Shown piece by piece: positions 9,801-18,923 of a DNA stretch of 47,762 bases. This DNA comes from Candidatus Anammoxibacter sp. GTDB taxonomy: Bacteria > Planctomycetota > Brocadiia > Brocadiales > Anammoxibacteraceae. A program made the translations under genes and the position numbers. The notes under the pieces were generated by a model, which was not told the DNA's origin, searched no databases, and worked only from the letters and a program-made list of their open reading frames with translations. Where the stretch lies: assembly GCA_021777105.1 (NCBI GenBank), contig JAIQZQ010000123.1, positions 1-47,762 of the forward strand, given 5' to 3'. How positions within the stretch are numbered: the stretch's first letter is position 1; each line of letters begins with the position of its first letter.

Positions 9801-10793
9801 ATTAACAAGTATTCCTATGGGTTTTCTGACAGCCCTGGTTATTAAAACGCTTAGTAATATTGCCGTTGTTAAGCTTGCTAAACAAATATATATTACGCGG
9901 AAAATTGTTTGTTCATTAGCTTCCTTTACAAGCGGGCCGAGTGTATCCTGATCCTTTTTTACCGATAGTTTAATTGTTTCAGCGGCATTGGCAATAACAG
10001 GACCGATCTTGTCCATCCTGTTATTTATCACATCATTTCGATTTGTAATGATCTTTACCAGTTGCGCAAAATTCTTTCGGTAGATTTCCCTTTTTTCCAG
10101 GAATTCATTGAATAAGGCTTGACGCGCGGGATTTTGCAGCTCTAAATGCATGGTCTCAATCAATAGCTCAATTTTTACAACCAATTCATCGTTGAACCTT
10201 TTCACATCAGCCTCGTTGTTGGTGTCCAGGTATTTTGTCGCATATAATCGCGCCAGCAGTAAATGCTCCTGTATTCTACCGGCAAAATAGGCTGCGGTTA
10301 TATCTTCATCCTTATAAGCCGACTCTATTATATCCGTCATCGCCTTTCGCATTGCAAAACCATTTGGGTCAAGACCCTTGTAAATAATATCATCCCGTTG
10401 CCCCTTATATGATACGACTTTGTCGAATGCGTCTATATAATCATCGACCAATTCCTGAATTAAAGCGATTTTTTTAGCGCGTTCCGGTTTCAGGATCATT
10501 AGTGTCCCTTCATCCAGAAATTGCTCCATCAGTTTTCTACGTTTATTGTATTCCCTGATATCCTCTTCGCTACCACTTTTTAAAAACCGTTTTGTATAAA
10601 AACGCGCCATCAACATATTCGCCTGGAGTCTGCCGGCCAAAACTGAATCTCTGGCAAGGTCGCGATATTGATTAAATGATTCTTTGGAATTTTCCACACT
10701 TAAAAAAGTAAAAGCGCTTATTCCCATAAGTAACGCGAATAAAACACCAAAACCCAATCCAATTCTGGCAACTATAGTTAAATTTTTAAACAT
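6837..10793 (-). CDS. Membrane hybrid histidine kinase with three receivers (HAMP-GAF-HisKA-HATPase-REC3)
   Basis: About 1318 residues. TM1 (about 10-32) and TM2 (about 290-310) bracket a ~260-residue helical periplasmic module like those of methyl-accepting or bacteriophytochrome-type sensors. HAMP follows (about 312-365, VRKPIGILVNSVEEFGKGN), then GAF (about 385-530) and a long Gln/Glu-rich coiled coil (about 535-620). The HisKA has H635 in MSHELRTPLNS. The ATPase has SDTGIGIP and GGTGLGLSIAAELS. Three C-terminal REC domains carry Asp in VILDYVLPG, VVLDLKLPD and VLMDIMMPV. The REC2 active site is less canonical (KGAKSPERL near the conserved Lys). The linker before REC1 holds a duplicated 13-residue unit. 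ATG 10793 fits the AAGG upstream better than GTG 10802. The gene is divergent from the giant kinase at 11135. Confidence 0.9.
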   Translation of the reverse strand: MFKNLTIVARIGLGFGVLFALLMGISAFTFLSVENSKESFNQYRDLARDSVLAGRLQANMLMARFYTKRFLKSGSEEDIREYNKRRKLMEQFLDEGTLMILKPERAKKIALIQELVDDYIDAFDKVVSYKGQRDDIIYKGLDPNGFAMRKAMTDIIESAYKDEDITAAYFAGRIQEHLLLARLYATKYLDTNNEADVKRFNDELVVKIELLIETMHLELQNPARQALFNEFLEKREIYRKNFAQLVKIITNRNDVINNRMDKIGPVIANAAETIKLSVKKDQDTLGPLVKEANEQTIFRVIYICLASLTTAILLSVLITRAVRKPIGILVNSVEEFGKGNMDIRIDIVAKNEVGILAKAFNIMAEKVKVISDQQSKLHWLSSARVEFDEKIRGIRETDKLADMTLDYLANVMHAQVGSIYLVNADDSNRLSFLAGYACKKEETQDKVFEFGEGLVGQAAKKGELMFFNNIPEGYIAPSIMSSMGESKPSNIIALPIMHQNRALCVIELATAYAFSEIQIDLLNQLGNGIGVAFNSSIANMQLNELLERSEELREKLMSQQEELRAANEELQESEMRLKSQQEELQTANGELESKTKNLQAQQKEIERKNIEIEEKAVDLESSNRYKSEFLANMSHELRTPLNSILLLSKFLSDDKELTKEHIEMAQTISLSGKDLLNLIDDILDLSKIEAGKVELSISEINLKELADNVKRNFKHLVNDKNLELSVLVASEAPEYIYSDMQRLNQVIKNFISNSLKFTEQGSINFSIGRPDSNIKLAESAIDVNHAIAITISDTGIGIPEDCQKIIFEAFQQADGTTSRQYGGTGLGLSIAAELSRLMGGEIQLQSEKGRGSSFTLYLPEKFGADMAAENTTGKNSGPRSEIIEPAPRKIKYAEKESLPAKQTITAEKESLPAKQTINDDRDDISHGDKSLLIIEDDIRFSGILMKLGRKKGFKCITAVDGEIGLNLAFKHMPSAVILDYVLPGLNGLVVLNKLKEDPKTRHIPVQMFSVEDNKLVAGKLGAIGFYTKPVLPEDIEKSFKHIEYIISEKLKRLLVVEDDKTTRYAIAGLLGNGDIAISTASTGNEALKCLKSDHFDCVVLDLKLPDMTGFDLLEKIKNDISLAGLPIIVYTGKELSKEEEADLAKYTESIIVKGAKSPERLLDETSLFLHRVESNLPKEKQEMIRMTHDKGLVFKDKKVLIVDDDMRNVFALKKIMADKGMATIVGVNGEECLGHLDNDPEIDLVLMDIMMPVMDGYEAMQRIRNQQKFKNLPIIALTAKAMAEDRTKCIQYGANDYIAKPIDIDKLMSLLHVWLYNE
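8042..8119 (-). repeat. 39-bp tandem duplication in a kinase linker
   Basis: Two nearly identical 39-base units begin at 8042 and 8081 and encode AEKESLPAKQTIT then AEKESLPAKQTIN. They sit between the ATPase domain and the first receiver of the hybrid kinase. The duplication is in frame and lengthens a flexible, charged linker. Near-identity at the nucleotide level suggests a recent slippage or duplication event. Confidence 0.9.
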
Positions 10794-11134
10794 TTCCGCC
10801 ACCTTTCCATAACTGAATCCTTTTCAGGATGATTAGTTTTTTTTTGCCATTTCTAAATAACCTTTTTCTTGCGCCATTTAGGGCTTTGTTGATAGATATT
10901 TTACGATATCAGCTTTTTATTAATTATAATATATAAATTATTATAATATAGATTCATTTGCGTTATTTTAGGCAAAATGATATATAATGAACCAAAAACT
11001 AATTTTAAAAACAGCGCGAAGTTTTTTCATTTCTTTATAAAATTCATTTAAGAATTGAAAATTTTTGCCTAAACTTTAGCTCATTTTATGTTTTACCCAC
11101 TAACCCTATAGACCTATAAATCACAACTTCAAAA
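10794..11134. promoter_or_regulatory. AT-rich divergent intergenic region
   Basis: This 340-base gap separates the divergent hybrid kinase and giant kinase genes, so both promoters should lie here. It contains an extremely AT-rich block at 10918-10952 with two TATAAT words (10925 and 10942), but I see no convincing -35 partner. The right part (11041-11084) matches sequence upstream of the symporter at 43598-43645. Confidence 0.4.
11041..11084 (+). repeat. Leader-like repeat shared with 43598-43645
   Basis: The block reads as ATTCATTTAAGAATTGAAAA then TTTTTGCCTAAACTTTAGCT. It matches the region upstream of the symporter gene in the same orientation with several mismatches. In both places it lies within about 120 bases of a start codon. 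A related core (CTAAAGTGAGCTAAAGTTAA) occurs in inverse orientation at 17592-17640. Confidence 0.5.
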
Positions 11135-14100
11135 ATGATCTCTATTCCAAATTATACAATAACCGTTAAACTGTACGAAAGCGACTGTTCATTGATCGTT
11201 CGGGCGCAAAGAAACAGCGACAAAAAGCCGGTTATACTCAAGATACTTAAGGGCGACCACCCCGCTCCCGCAAAACTCGCTAATTATCGCCGCGAGTTTG
11301 AACTTGTTAATTCGCTGGATATTGACGGCGTGATCAGGGTGTATGGACTGGAAAAATATGAAAACGCCCTGATTATTATTCAGGAAGATTTTGGCGCCTA
11401 TTCATTAGACGTTTTGCAAATTAAAAAAAGCGTTAATCTTAAAACATTTTTAACGATAGCTATCCGGATAGTTGACATCCTGGGATGCATTCATCAACAA
11501 AATGTCATTCACAAAGATATAAATCCTTCCAATATTGTCTTTAATCCAAAAACCGGAATGTTAAAGATTATTGATTTTGGCGTCTCAACCAGGCTACCTC
11601 ATGAAAACCAGACAATTAAATACCCCAAGGTTCTTGAAGGAACGCTTCCTTACATCTCTCCGGAACAAACCGGCCGAATGAACCGCGATATTGACTACCG
11701 CTCGGATTTTTATTCTCTGGGCATAACCTTTTACGAACTGTTGACGGGCCGGCTACCTTTTGAAACAGAAGACGCTTTGGAAATGGCGCATTGCCATATA
11801 GCCAGGAAGCCACCGGCCTTGACAAAGATCAACCCGGATATCCCGCGAACCATCGCCGATATAGTTAACAAGCTTACGGCAAAGACAGCGGAAGAGCGGT
11901 ATCAATCAGCGTTTGGACTGAAAGCCGATCTGCAAAAATGCCTTGATCAATTTAATAGAAGAGGCAAGATTAATGATTTTGCAATTGGCTTTAATGATGT
12001 GTCGGAAAAATTCCAAATACCGCAAAAGATATATGGCCGTGAACAGGAAACCAGAGAACTTTTAAAGCAATTTGAGTCCGCAGTCAATGGAGGCTCGGAA
12101 CTAGCGTTAATCGCCGGGTATTCAGGCGTTGGCAAGTCGGCTCTGGCGCATGAAATCCAACAGCCGGTATTAGAACGCCAGGGTTATTTTTGCGAAGGCA
12201 AGTTTGATCAATTTCAGCGGCACATCCCATACAGCGCCATAGCCCGGGCATGTAGAGGCGTGGCGCGGCAAATATTGAGCGAGCCGGACAAAGCGCTCAG
12301 GCAATGGAAAACGCGGTTGATTAAAAGTCTGGGAGCAAACGCGTGGATAATAATTGAGCTTGCGCCTGAACTTGAAACTGTTATTGGGAAACAACCGAAA
12401 GCTCCAAAACTCGATTTCACCGAAACACAAAACCGTTTTAATATAACATTCCGCAATTTTATAAAGACCATTGCGGGCAAAAAACATCCCCTTGTTTTTT
12501 TTATTGATGATCTGCAGTGGTGCGACGCCTCAAGCCTTAACCTGATCTATGATTTGGCGGTTTCCAGGGATATCAAACATTTTCTATTGATAGGGGCTTA
12601 CCGCGACAACGAAGTTTCCGCGGACCATGCTTTCGCAATGAAATTGTCTGAAATTAAGAAGAACAGGCCGTATAAAACCATCAATCTTCCGCCCCTAAAT
12701 TGCGAAGCGGTAGGCTTAATGCTTACCGACGCTTTTAAAGGCGGTTTTGGCTCAAGAAAGCAGTTTGCGGATGTCATCTTCCGCAAAACCGAGGGCAATC
12801 CTTTTTTTATAAAGGAGCTGCTTATGAATCTGAAAAAAAACAATACGCTTGTTTTTAACTTTAAAAACCACCAGTTTGAATGCGATATTAAAACATTGGA
12901 GAAGACGGCCGCAAGCGACAACGTAGTGGAACTGATCATTCAAAAGATTAAAGGCTGTTCTCCAAAAGCTATACAGCTCTTAAAACTGGCCGCATGCCTG
13001 GGCAACAGTTTTGATTTAAAGACATTGGCTATGATAGCCGGAGACCGGGCGGAAGTTACGGCTAAAAATCTTATGGAAATTATCGAAATGGACGCAGTTA
13101 TTCCATTGACGGAGTCATATAACATTTTAATGTTTGACGATGAGAAGGCTGAGGCTGTGGTTGTTGATTCTATCAACCCGGAATATAAATTTCAGCACGA
13201 CAGGGTCCAGCAAGCGGCCTACTCATTAATTGAAGACGCTGAAAAACCGTTTGCGCATTTATCGATCGGAAGGTCTATGGCGCAAAACTATTCAGCCGGC
13301 GAGCTGGATGCCAAAGTAATAGACATTGCGCGTCAATTAAACGAAGGCCGCTCCTATATTTCAGACAAAGCAGAGAGAAGAGACCTTGCGGAGCTTAACC
13401 TGCTGGCCGGCAGAAAGGCAAAACTATCGGCTGCGTTCAGTCCGGCTCTGGAGTATTTTATCATTGGAAAGGAACTTCTTGATGACTCGGCATGGCAACA
13501 GCCATACCAAACCGCGTTTGACTTATATTTTGAATATTGCGAGTGCGCTTATATTTGTGGAAATTTCCAGCAGGCCGAGCGGCAATCAGCGTTTCTTATT
13601 GACAACGCAAAGACAATACTTGATAAATCCGAGGTTTATCTGATGCGTGGAATACAATACTCTACCATGGGAGAATTGGAAAAATCGATTGATATGTTAT
13701 TGAACGGCCTTAAGCTGTTGGGTATAAACATTTCGCCCTTTCCAGAGGAATCAGTAATAGCCGGCGAGATGGAGCGCGTAAAGGCGGAACTTAGAAAGCA
13801 TAAAATAGCCGACCTGATAAATCTGCCTGAGATGAAAGAGCCTGCGCAAAAAATGGCAATGAAATTGCTTACCTATACTTTGCATTATGGTTATGTGACC
13901 GGAAATGAAGGTTTGCTTATTTCCAGTATAATAAAGGGAGTCAGGACTTCATTGCAATACGGCAACGCGCCGGAAAGCGCATATATGCACAATTGTTATG
14001 GGTTCCTGTTAAGCCATATTTTTGACGACATGAAAACCGGCTATGAGTTCGGCAAACTGGCCTTGGCCCTGGATGACCGTTTTACGGATATGAAAAGGAA

Positions 14101-17100
14101 GACGTCCAATCTTTTTATATATACAATATTTTGCCAATCCTGGAATAGCCATCCTAAAGAGTGGGAGAACTGGTATACAAAGGCAATTGAAACAGGCCTT
14201 GAAACAGGCGATTTATTGTACACATCTTATGCCTGCATCAATATACTCCCATGGAATCCTGAAATTAATCTGACATCCGCTATTGCTGAAGGAGAAAAAT
14301 ATCTAGCAATAATTAAAAAGGCAAATTATCAGGACGCAGTAGATATGGCAATGATTCATCAACATTTGCGTCTAAATTTGATTGGAAAAACATTTAACGC
14401 CATCTCTTTAAGCAGTGATGCGTTTGACGAGGAGGCGGCGCTTGCCGGGCTAAAAGCCTCAAAATATTCCACCGGGGTGGCTACGTATTATATTTACAAG
14501 TCGATCACATGCTTTTATTATGAGGAGTATGAAGCAGCGTTGCGTTATGTCAAAGAAGCCGACAAAGCAATAAAGGCATTGCGGGGGCAGCCTCACATTG
14601 TGGATTTTTGTCTATACTCATTTCTAACATACGCGGCTTTGAGCCCCGGCATGCAAGGCGATAAAAAGGATGAGGCGTGGGCGCGTTTGAAGAAAGAGTA
14701 TGCGCAAATGAAAAAGTGGGCGGATTATAATCCTGTAAATTTCAATCATTTTAAATATTTGATGGAAGCGGAGCTCGCAAGGCTCTCGGATGAAATTGTT
14801 AAAGCCCATAACCTTTACGATCAGGCTATTGAAACCGCCGGCAAGAATGGCTTTCCGCATTTCGAGGCGCTCGCCAACGAGCAGGCCGGCAAATTTTGGT
14901 TGAGCATCGGCAAAGAGAAATTTGCCCGCGTATATTTAGATGAGGCTCGCTATGGTTATGAGCTATGGGAAGCTAAAAGGAAGGTTGAGTATCTTGACGC
15001 GAAGTATCTGGATATCTTGATTAAAAAGAACCGAAACCACCCTGCCGGCTATAATAGAGCCGCCTTTAACGAGCCCTATGAGTTGAACAACCATTCAGCG
15101 GAGTTGCTTGATTTCTCAACAATTATGAAGGCTGTCCAAACATTGTCAAGCGAGATAGAAATGGACAAGCTTATCTCCAGGATAATGGAAATAGCGATTG
15201 AAAACGCCGGGGCGGAACGCGGCCTTCTGATCTTGCCGGAAGATAATAGATGGCTAATCAGGGCTGAGGGTAAAGCCGGGACAAAAGTAGAGACACTCAG
15301 AAACCAGAACGTGTCAAACTCCACAAAACTTTCACATGCAATATTCAACTATGTTGCGCGCGTGAAAGAGAGCGTTGTCTTAAACGACGCGGCAATCGAC
15401 GCCAACTTTTCCACTGATCCGTATATACAAGATTACGGTATAAAATCATTAGTGTGCATGCCTATCCTTAATCAACAAAAGCTGACAGGCATCCTCTATC
15501 TGGAAAACAAACTTACCGACGGAGCTTTTACAGCAAACCGGTTAAAGGTTGTCCGGATATTATCCGCGCAGGCGGCTATCTCGCTTCAAAACGCAGGGTT
15601 ATATGATGTTTTACAACGCGAAATCGCGGAGCGTATAGAAACGCAAAAAGAGTTGACAAAAAATAAGGAACAGCTGCAATCCATTATTGACAATAGCGCC
15701 GCGGTTATATATATAAAGGATCCGGAGGGACGATACCTTTTGATAAACAGCAGGTATGAAGATATTTTCCATATTTCACAGGCAGAGATTAAAGGCAAAA
15801 CGGATTATGACATATTTCCTAAGGACACGGCTGACATGTTTCGGGCAAACGACTTGAAGGTTCTAGAAATCAACTCCCATCATGAAAGCGAGGAATTTGC
15901 GCCTCATGACGATGGATTTGTGCATACATACATTTCCGTCAAATTCCCCCTTCATGATTTTTCCGGCAATATCTACGGTATTTGCGGCATATTAACTGAT
16001 ATTACCGCGCGGAAGAGCGGGGAAGATTTGCTTAAAAACTATAATCTAACGCTTGAACGGAAGGTTGAGGAACGCACGCATGAGTTAAAGATCGCTAAAG
16101 AAAAAGCGGAAATCGCCAGCAACTCTAAAAGCATATTCCTTACGGGCATGAGCCATGAATTGCGAACCCCTTTAAACGCAATATTAGGATTTACACAGAT
16201 ATTAAAGCATGAAAAGGATTTAATGGCGCAACATGGAAAAGCCGTTAACACTATTCATTACAGCGCCGACCACCTTTTAACTATGATTAATGACATTCTT
16301 GATTTGTCAAAGATTGAAGCGGGCAAAATAGAGGTTGTCGCAGAGAGATTCAGATTGCATGAATTTATAATGACTGTTGTTAAGATGGCGCGAATTCGCG
16401 CGGATCAAAATAACGTCTCTTTTTCATATAACTTATCAAATGGATTGCCGATTGATGTTGAAGCCGATGAGAAGCATTTATTGCAGGTATTGTTAAATCT
16501 GATTGACAATGCGACCAAGTTTTCAAAAAATGGCCGTGTTATACTTACCGTTAAAAAATGCAATGAGTTTGAGCCTTCACCGGCGCAGGCCATAACAGAT
16601 ACACATTCAAGAGATGAAGCTAATCAAAGAGAAAGGGTGCGTTTTCAGGTTGAGGACACTGGGATAGGGATAGCTGAGGAACAACAGGAAGAGATATTTT
16701 TTCAGTTTCATCAGGTGGGCGATAAACGTTATCAAAATGAAGGCTCGGGCCTGGGATTGTCAATAAGTAGAGACCTTGCGAGGTTAATGGGCAGCGAGTT
16801 GTATGTGAAGAGTAGTTTAGGCAAAGGCAGCGTTTTCTGGTTTGATCTGAATTTGCTTGTGATAAATAACGCAAATGAGCCTGAGTTAAAAGCAAGACGA
16901 GATATAGTTGGCTACCACGGGAAGAAGCGAAAACTATTAATAGTTGACGATATTGAGGATAACCGGGGTGTTTTGCAATTTATGCTTCAGCCATTGGGTT
17001 TCGACACAGCCGAGGCGATAAATGGACGGGATGCCGTTGAACAGGCATCAATGTTAAAACCAGACTTGATCCTACTGGACTTAAAAATGCCGGTAATGGA

Positions 17101-17572
17101 TGGCTTTGAGGCTGTTGAGCAGCTTCGAAAAGCCGGCTCGGGCATAGAGGATGTAATAGTTATAGCAGTGTCCGGAGCTGTTTCTGATAAAATGCGAGAC
17201 GACGTGATCAAGAAAGGCTTTAACGATTTTATATCTAAACCAATCATTATTGATAAACTATTAGATTGTATTCAACAACATTTAGGCTTAGAGTGGATTT
17301 ATGAGGAAAATGAGGAGGAGGCGCAAAAACAGGACGGCGGACCAATCCCAATCATTCCGCCGCCACGAGAAGCGCTGTTAACAATTCATGAACTCAGCTC
17401 CAACGGCAACATATTAGGCATCAGGGATTGGCTGAAAAACTCAGAAAACTTAAATGAAGAACACAAACCTTTTTTCTCCAATATCAAGCAATTTGCGGAT
17501 GTTTACGCCCTTGAAAAAATAACAAAGTTTGTTAATTCATATTTAAACAGCGACGATGCGGAGCCCAAATGA
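11135..17572 (+). CDS. Giant Ser/Thr kinase-ATPase-GAF-PAS-histidine kinase-REC protein
   Basis: This 2145-residue protein has the trifunctional Ser/Thr-kinase/ATP-binding/histidine-kinase architecture. The eukaryotic-type kinase (about 1-275) has candidate Lys36 (VILKILK), catalytic Asp128 in HKDINPSN, DFG at 147 and SPE at 175-177. An AAA-type ATPase follows (Walker A GYSGVGKS near 330, Walker B VFFIDDLQWCD near 455), then ~700 residues of TPR-like helices. GAF is at about 1345-1490 and PAS at about 1507-1625. The HisKA has H1674 in MSHELRTPLNA. The HATPase has EDTGIGI and GSGLGLSISRDLA. REC has Asp1982 in LILLDLKMPVMDG. An ~85-residue tail with a PPPRE motif follows. No membrane segment is seen. 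Such proteins combine both phosphorylation chemistries; substrates are unknown. It diverges from the hybrid kinase and precedes a short REC-kinase. Confidence 0.92.
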   Translation: MISIPNYTITVKLYESDCSLIVRAQRNSDKKPVILKILKGDHPAPAKLANYRREFELVNSLDIDGVIRVYGLEKYENALIIIQEDFGAYSLDVLQIKKSVNLKTFLTIAIRIVDILGCIHQQNVIHKDINPSNIVFNPKTGMLKIIDFGVSTRLPHENQTIKYPKVLEGTLPYISPEQTGRMNRDIDYRSDFYSLGITFYELLTGRLPFETEDALEMAHCHIARKPPALTKINPDIPRTIADIVNKLTAKTAEERYQSAFGLKADLQKCLDQFNRRGKINDFAIGFNDVSEKFQIPQKIYGREQETRELLKQFESAVNGGSELALIAGYSGVGKSALAHEIQQPVLERQGYFCEGKFDQFQRHIPYSAIARACRGVARQILSEPDKALRQWKTRLIKSLGANAWIIIELAPELETVIGKQPKAPKLDFTETQNRFNITFRNFIKTIAGKKHPLVFFIDDLQWCDASSLNLIYDLAVSRDIKHFLLIGAYRDNEVSADHAFAMKLSEIKKNRPYKTINLPPLNCEAVGLMLTDAFKGGFGSRKQFADVIFRKTEGNPFFIKELLMNLKKNNTLVFNFKNHQFECDIKTLEKTAASDNVVELIIQKIKGCSPKAIQLLKLAACLGNSFDLKTLAMIAGDRAEVTAKNLMEIIEMDAVIPLTESYNILMFDDEKAEAVVVDSINPEYKFQHDRVQQAAYSLIEDAEKPFAHLSIGRSMAQNYSAGELDAKVIDIARQLNEGRSYISDKAERRDLAELNLLAGRKAKLSAAFSPALEYFIIGKELLDDSAWQQPYQTAFDLYFEYCECAYICGNFQQAERQSAFLIDNAKTILDKSEVYLMRGIQYSTMGELEKSIDMLLNGLKLLGINISPFPEESVIAGEMERVKAELRKHKIADLINLPEMKEPAQKMAMKLLTYTLHYGYVTGNEGLLISSIIKGVRTSLQYGNAPESAYMHNCYGFLLSHIFDDMKTGYEFGKLALALDDRFTDMKRKTSNLFIYTIFCQSWNSHPKEWENWYTKAIETGLETGDLLYTSYACINILPWNPEINLTSAIAEGEKYLAIIKKANYQDAVDMAMIHQHLRLNLIGKTFNAISLSSDAFDEEAALAGLKASKYSTGVATYYIYKSITCFYYEEYEAALRYVKEADKAIKALRGQPHIVDFCLYSFLTYAALSPGMQGDKKDEAWARLKKEYAQMKKWADYNPVNFNHFKYLMEAELARLSDEIVKAHNLYDQAIETAGKNGFPHFEALANEQAGKFWLSIGKEKFARVYLDEARYGYELWEAKRKVEYLDAKYLDILIKKNRNHPAGYNRAAFNEPYELNNHSAELLDFSTIMKAVQTLSSEIEMDKLISRIMEIAIENAGAERGLLILPEDNRWLIRAEGKAGTKVETLRNQNVSNSTKLSHAIFNYVARVKESVVLNDAAIDANFSTDPYIQDYGIKSLVCMPILNQQKLTGILYLENKLTDGAFTANRLKVVRILSAQAAISLQNAGLYDVLQREIAERIETQKELTKNKEQLQSIIDNSAAVIYIKDPEGRYLLINSRYEDIFHISQAEIKGKTDYDIFPKDTADMFRANDLKVLEINSHHESEEFAPHDDGFVHTYISVKFPLHDFSGNIYGICGILTDITARKSGEDLLKNYNLTLERKVEERTHELKIAKEKAEIASNSKSIFLTGMSHELRTPLNAILGFTQILKHEKDLMAQHGKAVNTIHYSADHLLTMINDILDLSKIEAGKIEVVAERFRLHEFIMTVVKMARIRADQNNVSFSYNLSNGLPIDVEADEKHLLQVLLNLIDNATKFSKNGRVILTVKKCNEFEPSPAQAITDTHSRDEANQRERVRFQVEDTGIGIAEEQQEEIFFQFHQVGDKRYQNEGSGLGLSISRDLARLMGSELYVKSSLGKGSVFWFDLNLLVINNANEPELKARRDIVGYHGKKRKLLIVDDIEDNRGVLQFMLQPLGFDTAEAINGRDAVEQASMLKPDLILLDLKMPVMDGFEAVEQLRKAGSGIEDVIVIAVSGAVSDKMRDDVIKKGFNDFISKPIIIDKLLDCIQQHLGLEWIYEENEEEAQKQDGGPIPIIPPPREALLTIHELSSNGNILGIRDWLKNSENLNEEHKPFFSNIKQFADVYALEKITKFVNSYLNSDDAEPK

Positions 17573-17591
17573 ATGCAGTTCATTCTTAATA

Positions 17592-17640
17592 CCTAACCCG
17601 GACAAGCCGGAAAAGTGACTAAAGTGAGCTAAAGTTAAAA
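17592..17640 (-). repeat. ~50-bp repeat, inverted relative to 43642-43691
   Basis: The stretch CCTAACCCGGACAAGCCGGA through AAGTGAGCTAAAGTTAAAA is nearly the reverse complement of 43642-43691. It lies between the giant kinase and the short REC-kinase. The rest of the 229-base gap has only short C/G palindromes (TCCGAATTGTCCGGA). Confidence 0.7.
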
Positions 17641-17801
17641 GAGTGCGTAGTATTTCAAAAGATCTTGCCACTCTGGTTACCAAGCTGGGGTTTGGGAGCG
17701 AGGTGAATCCGATCTTTTTACTTATCCGAATTGTCCGGATTATGAAATAAATGAATTTCATAATTACCAATTTTCACTTTTTAGCTATAATTGGATAAAA
17801 A

Positions 17802-18923
17802 ATGATTAACATAAATGATGTAGAGAAGAGTATTATTTTACTTGTGGATGATAACCCTCGCAATCTGGATGTTTTAATAAATTTTTTAAAAGAGTCCAGC
17901 AGCGAGATTCGCATAGCCGGAAGCGGAGAGGAAGCTCTTGAGCTGGCAACACGGATAACGCCTGATGTTATTATCCTGGACGTTATGATGCCCGGCATAA
18001 ATGGTTTTGAAACTTGCCGGCGTTTAAAGAAGATAGATAAACTAAAAAATGTTCCTGTTATTTTTATGACGGCGCTTTCCGACCCCGCGGATAAAGTTAT
18101 GGGATTTAAATCCGGAGGGTCCGATTATGTCACAAAACCGTTGCATCACGAAGAAGTTTTGGCGCGAATTAACGCCCATTTAACAATCAGGAATCAACAA
18201 AAAATATTAGAGAGGCAAAACAATGAAAAAAATGAATTTATTGACGTTGTATTGCATCAGTTAAGAAATTATTTAACCAAGATTAATTTGCCCGCGCATT
18301 TAATTAAAAAAGCTAAATCCGCCGATGAGGTTAACGAACTATCAGACATGGTAATTCAGGATGTAAAGCTGATGCTTGAGGTTATAACAAATTTTCTGGA
18401 TATTAATAAACTTGAAACTGGAGATGTCAATTTTTCATTCGCAAAAACGCCTTTATCCCCCTTGGCTAAACAATCCGTAACCAACCATATTTCAAGCGCG
18501 GAATCAAAACAAATAACTATAAATTTTGAAGCCGCGGATGATGAATTTAATATCTATGCGGATAAAATTGTAATACTGCAAATTCTTGATAATCTGATTT
18601 CTAACGCAGTTAAATTTAGCCCTAATGGAAAAGATATAAATGTTCGAGTTTTTAAAACCAAAAACTCGGTATGCTGTGAAATAGAAGACGAGGGACAGGG
18701 TTTGACGTCTGAAGATATGGATAAAATTTTTGGAAAATACGCTCGCCTAAGCGCTAAACCTACCGGCGATGAAACTTCAACTGGTTTGGGCCTGTCAATT
18801 GTCAAAAAACTTGTGGATGCTATGAACGGCAAAATTAACGCAAACAGCGCCGGCAAGGATAAAGGCGCGGTTTTTACTCTGGAATTTCCTCCATATACAC
18901 CCGCTAAAGAAAAAGAAAACTAA
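17802..18923 (+). CDS. Receiver-histidine kinase with atypical H-box
   Basis: 373 residues, no membrane segment. REC (about 8-125) has DDNPRNLD, phospho-acceptor Asp in VIILDVMMPG, Thr in FMTALS and Lys in VTKPLHHE. A short coiled coil leads to a HisKA-like helix pair whose H-box reads LHQLRNYLTK with H152. The usual acidic residue after the His is replaced by Gln. The ATPase has ILDNLISNAVKFSP (N-box), EDEGQGL (G1) and STGLGLSIVKKLVDAMNG (G2). REC-first kinases of this type often take phosphate from an upstream hybrid kinase and act as a relay. It follows the giant kinase in the same direction after 229 bases, so they may share regulation. Start chosen at the first ATG; REC begins a few residues later. 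Confidence 0.88.
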   Translation: MININDVEKSIILLVDDNPRNLDVLINFLKESSSEIRIAGSGEEALELATRITPDVIILDVMMPGINGFETCRRLKKIDKLKNVPVIFMTALSDPADKVMGFKSGGSDYVTKPLHHEEVLARINAHLTIRNQQKILERQNNEKNEFIDVVLHQLRNYLTKINLPAHLIKKAKSADEVNELSDMVIQDVKLMLEVITNFLDINKLETGDVNFSFAKTPLSPLAKQSVTNHISSAESKQITINFEAADDEFNIYADKIVILQILDNLISNAVKFSPNGKDINVRVFKTKNSVCCEIEDEGQGLTSEDMDKIFGKYARLSAKPTGDETSTGLGLSIVKKLVDAMNGKINANSAGKDKGAVFTLEFPPYTPAKEKEN

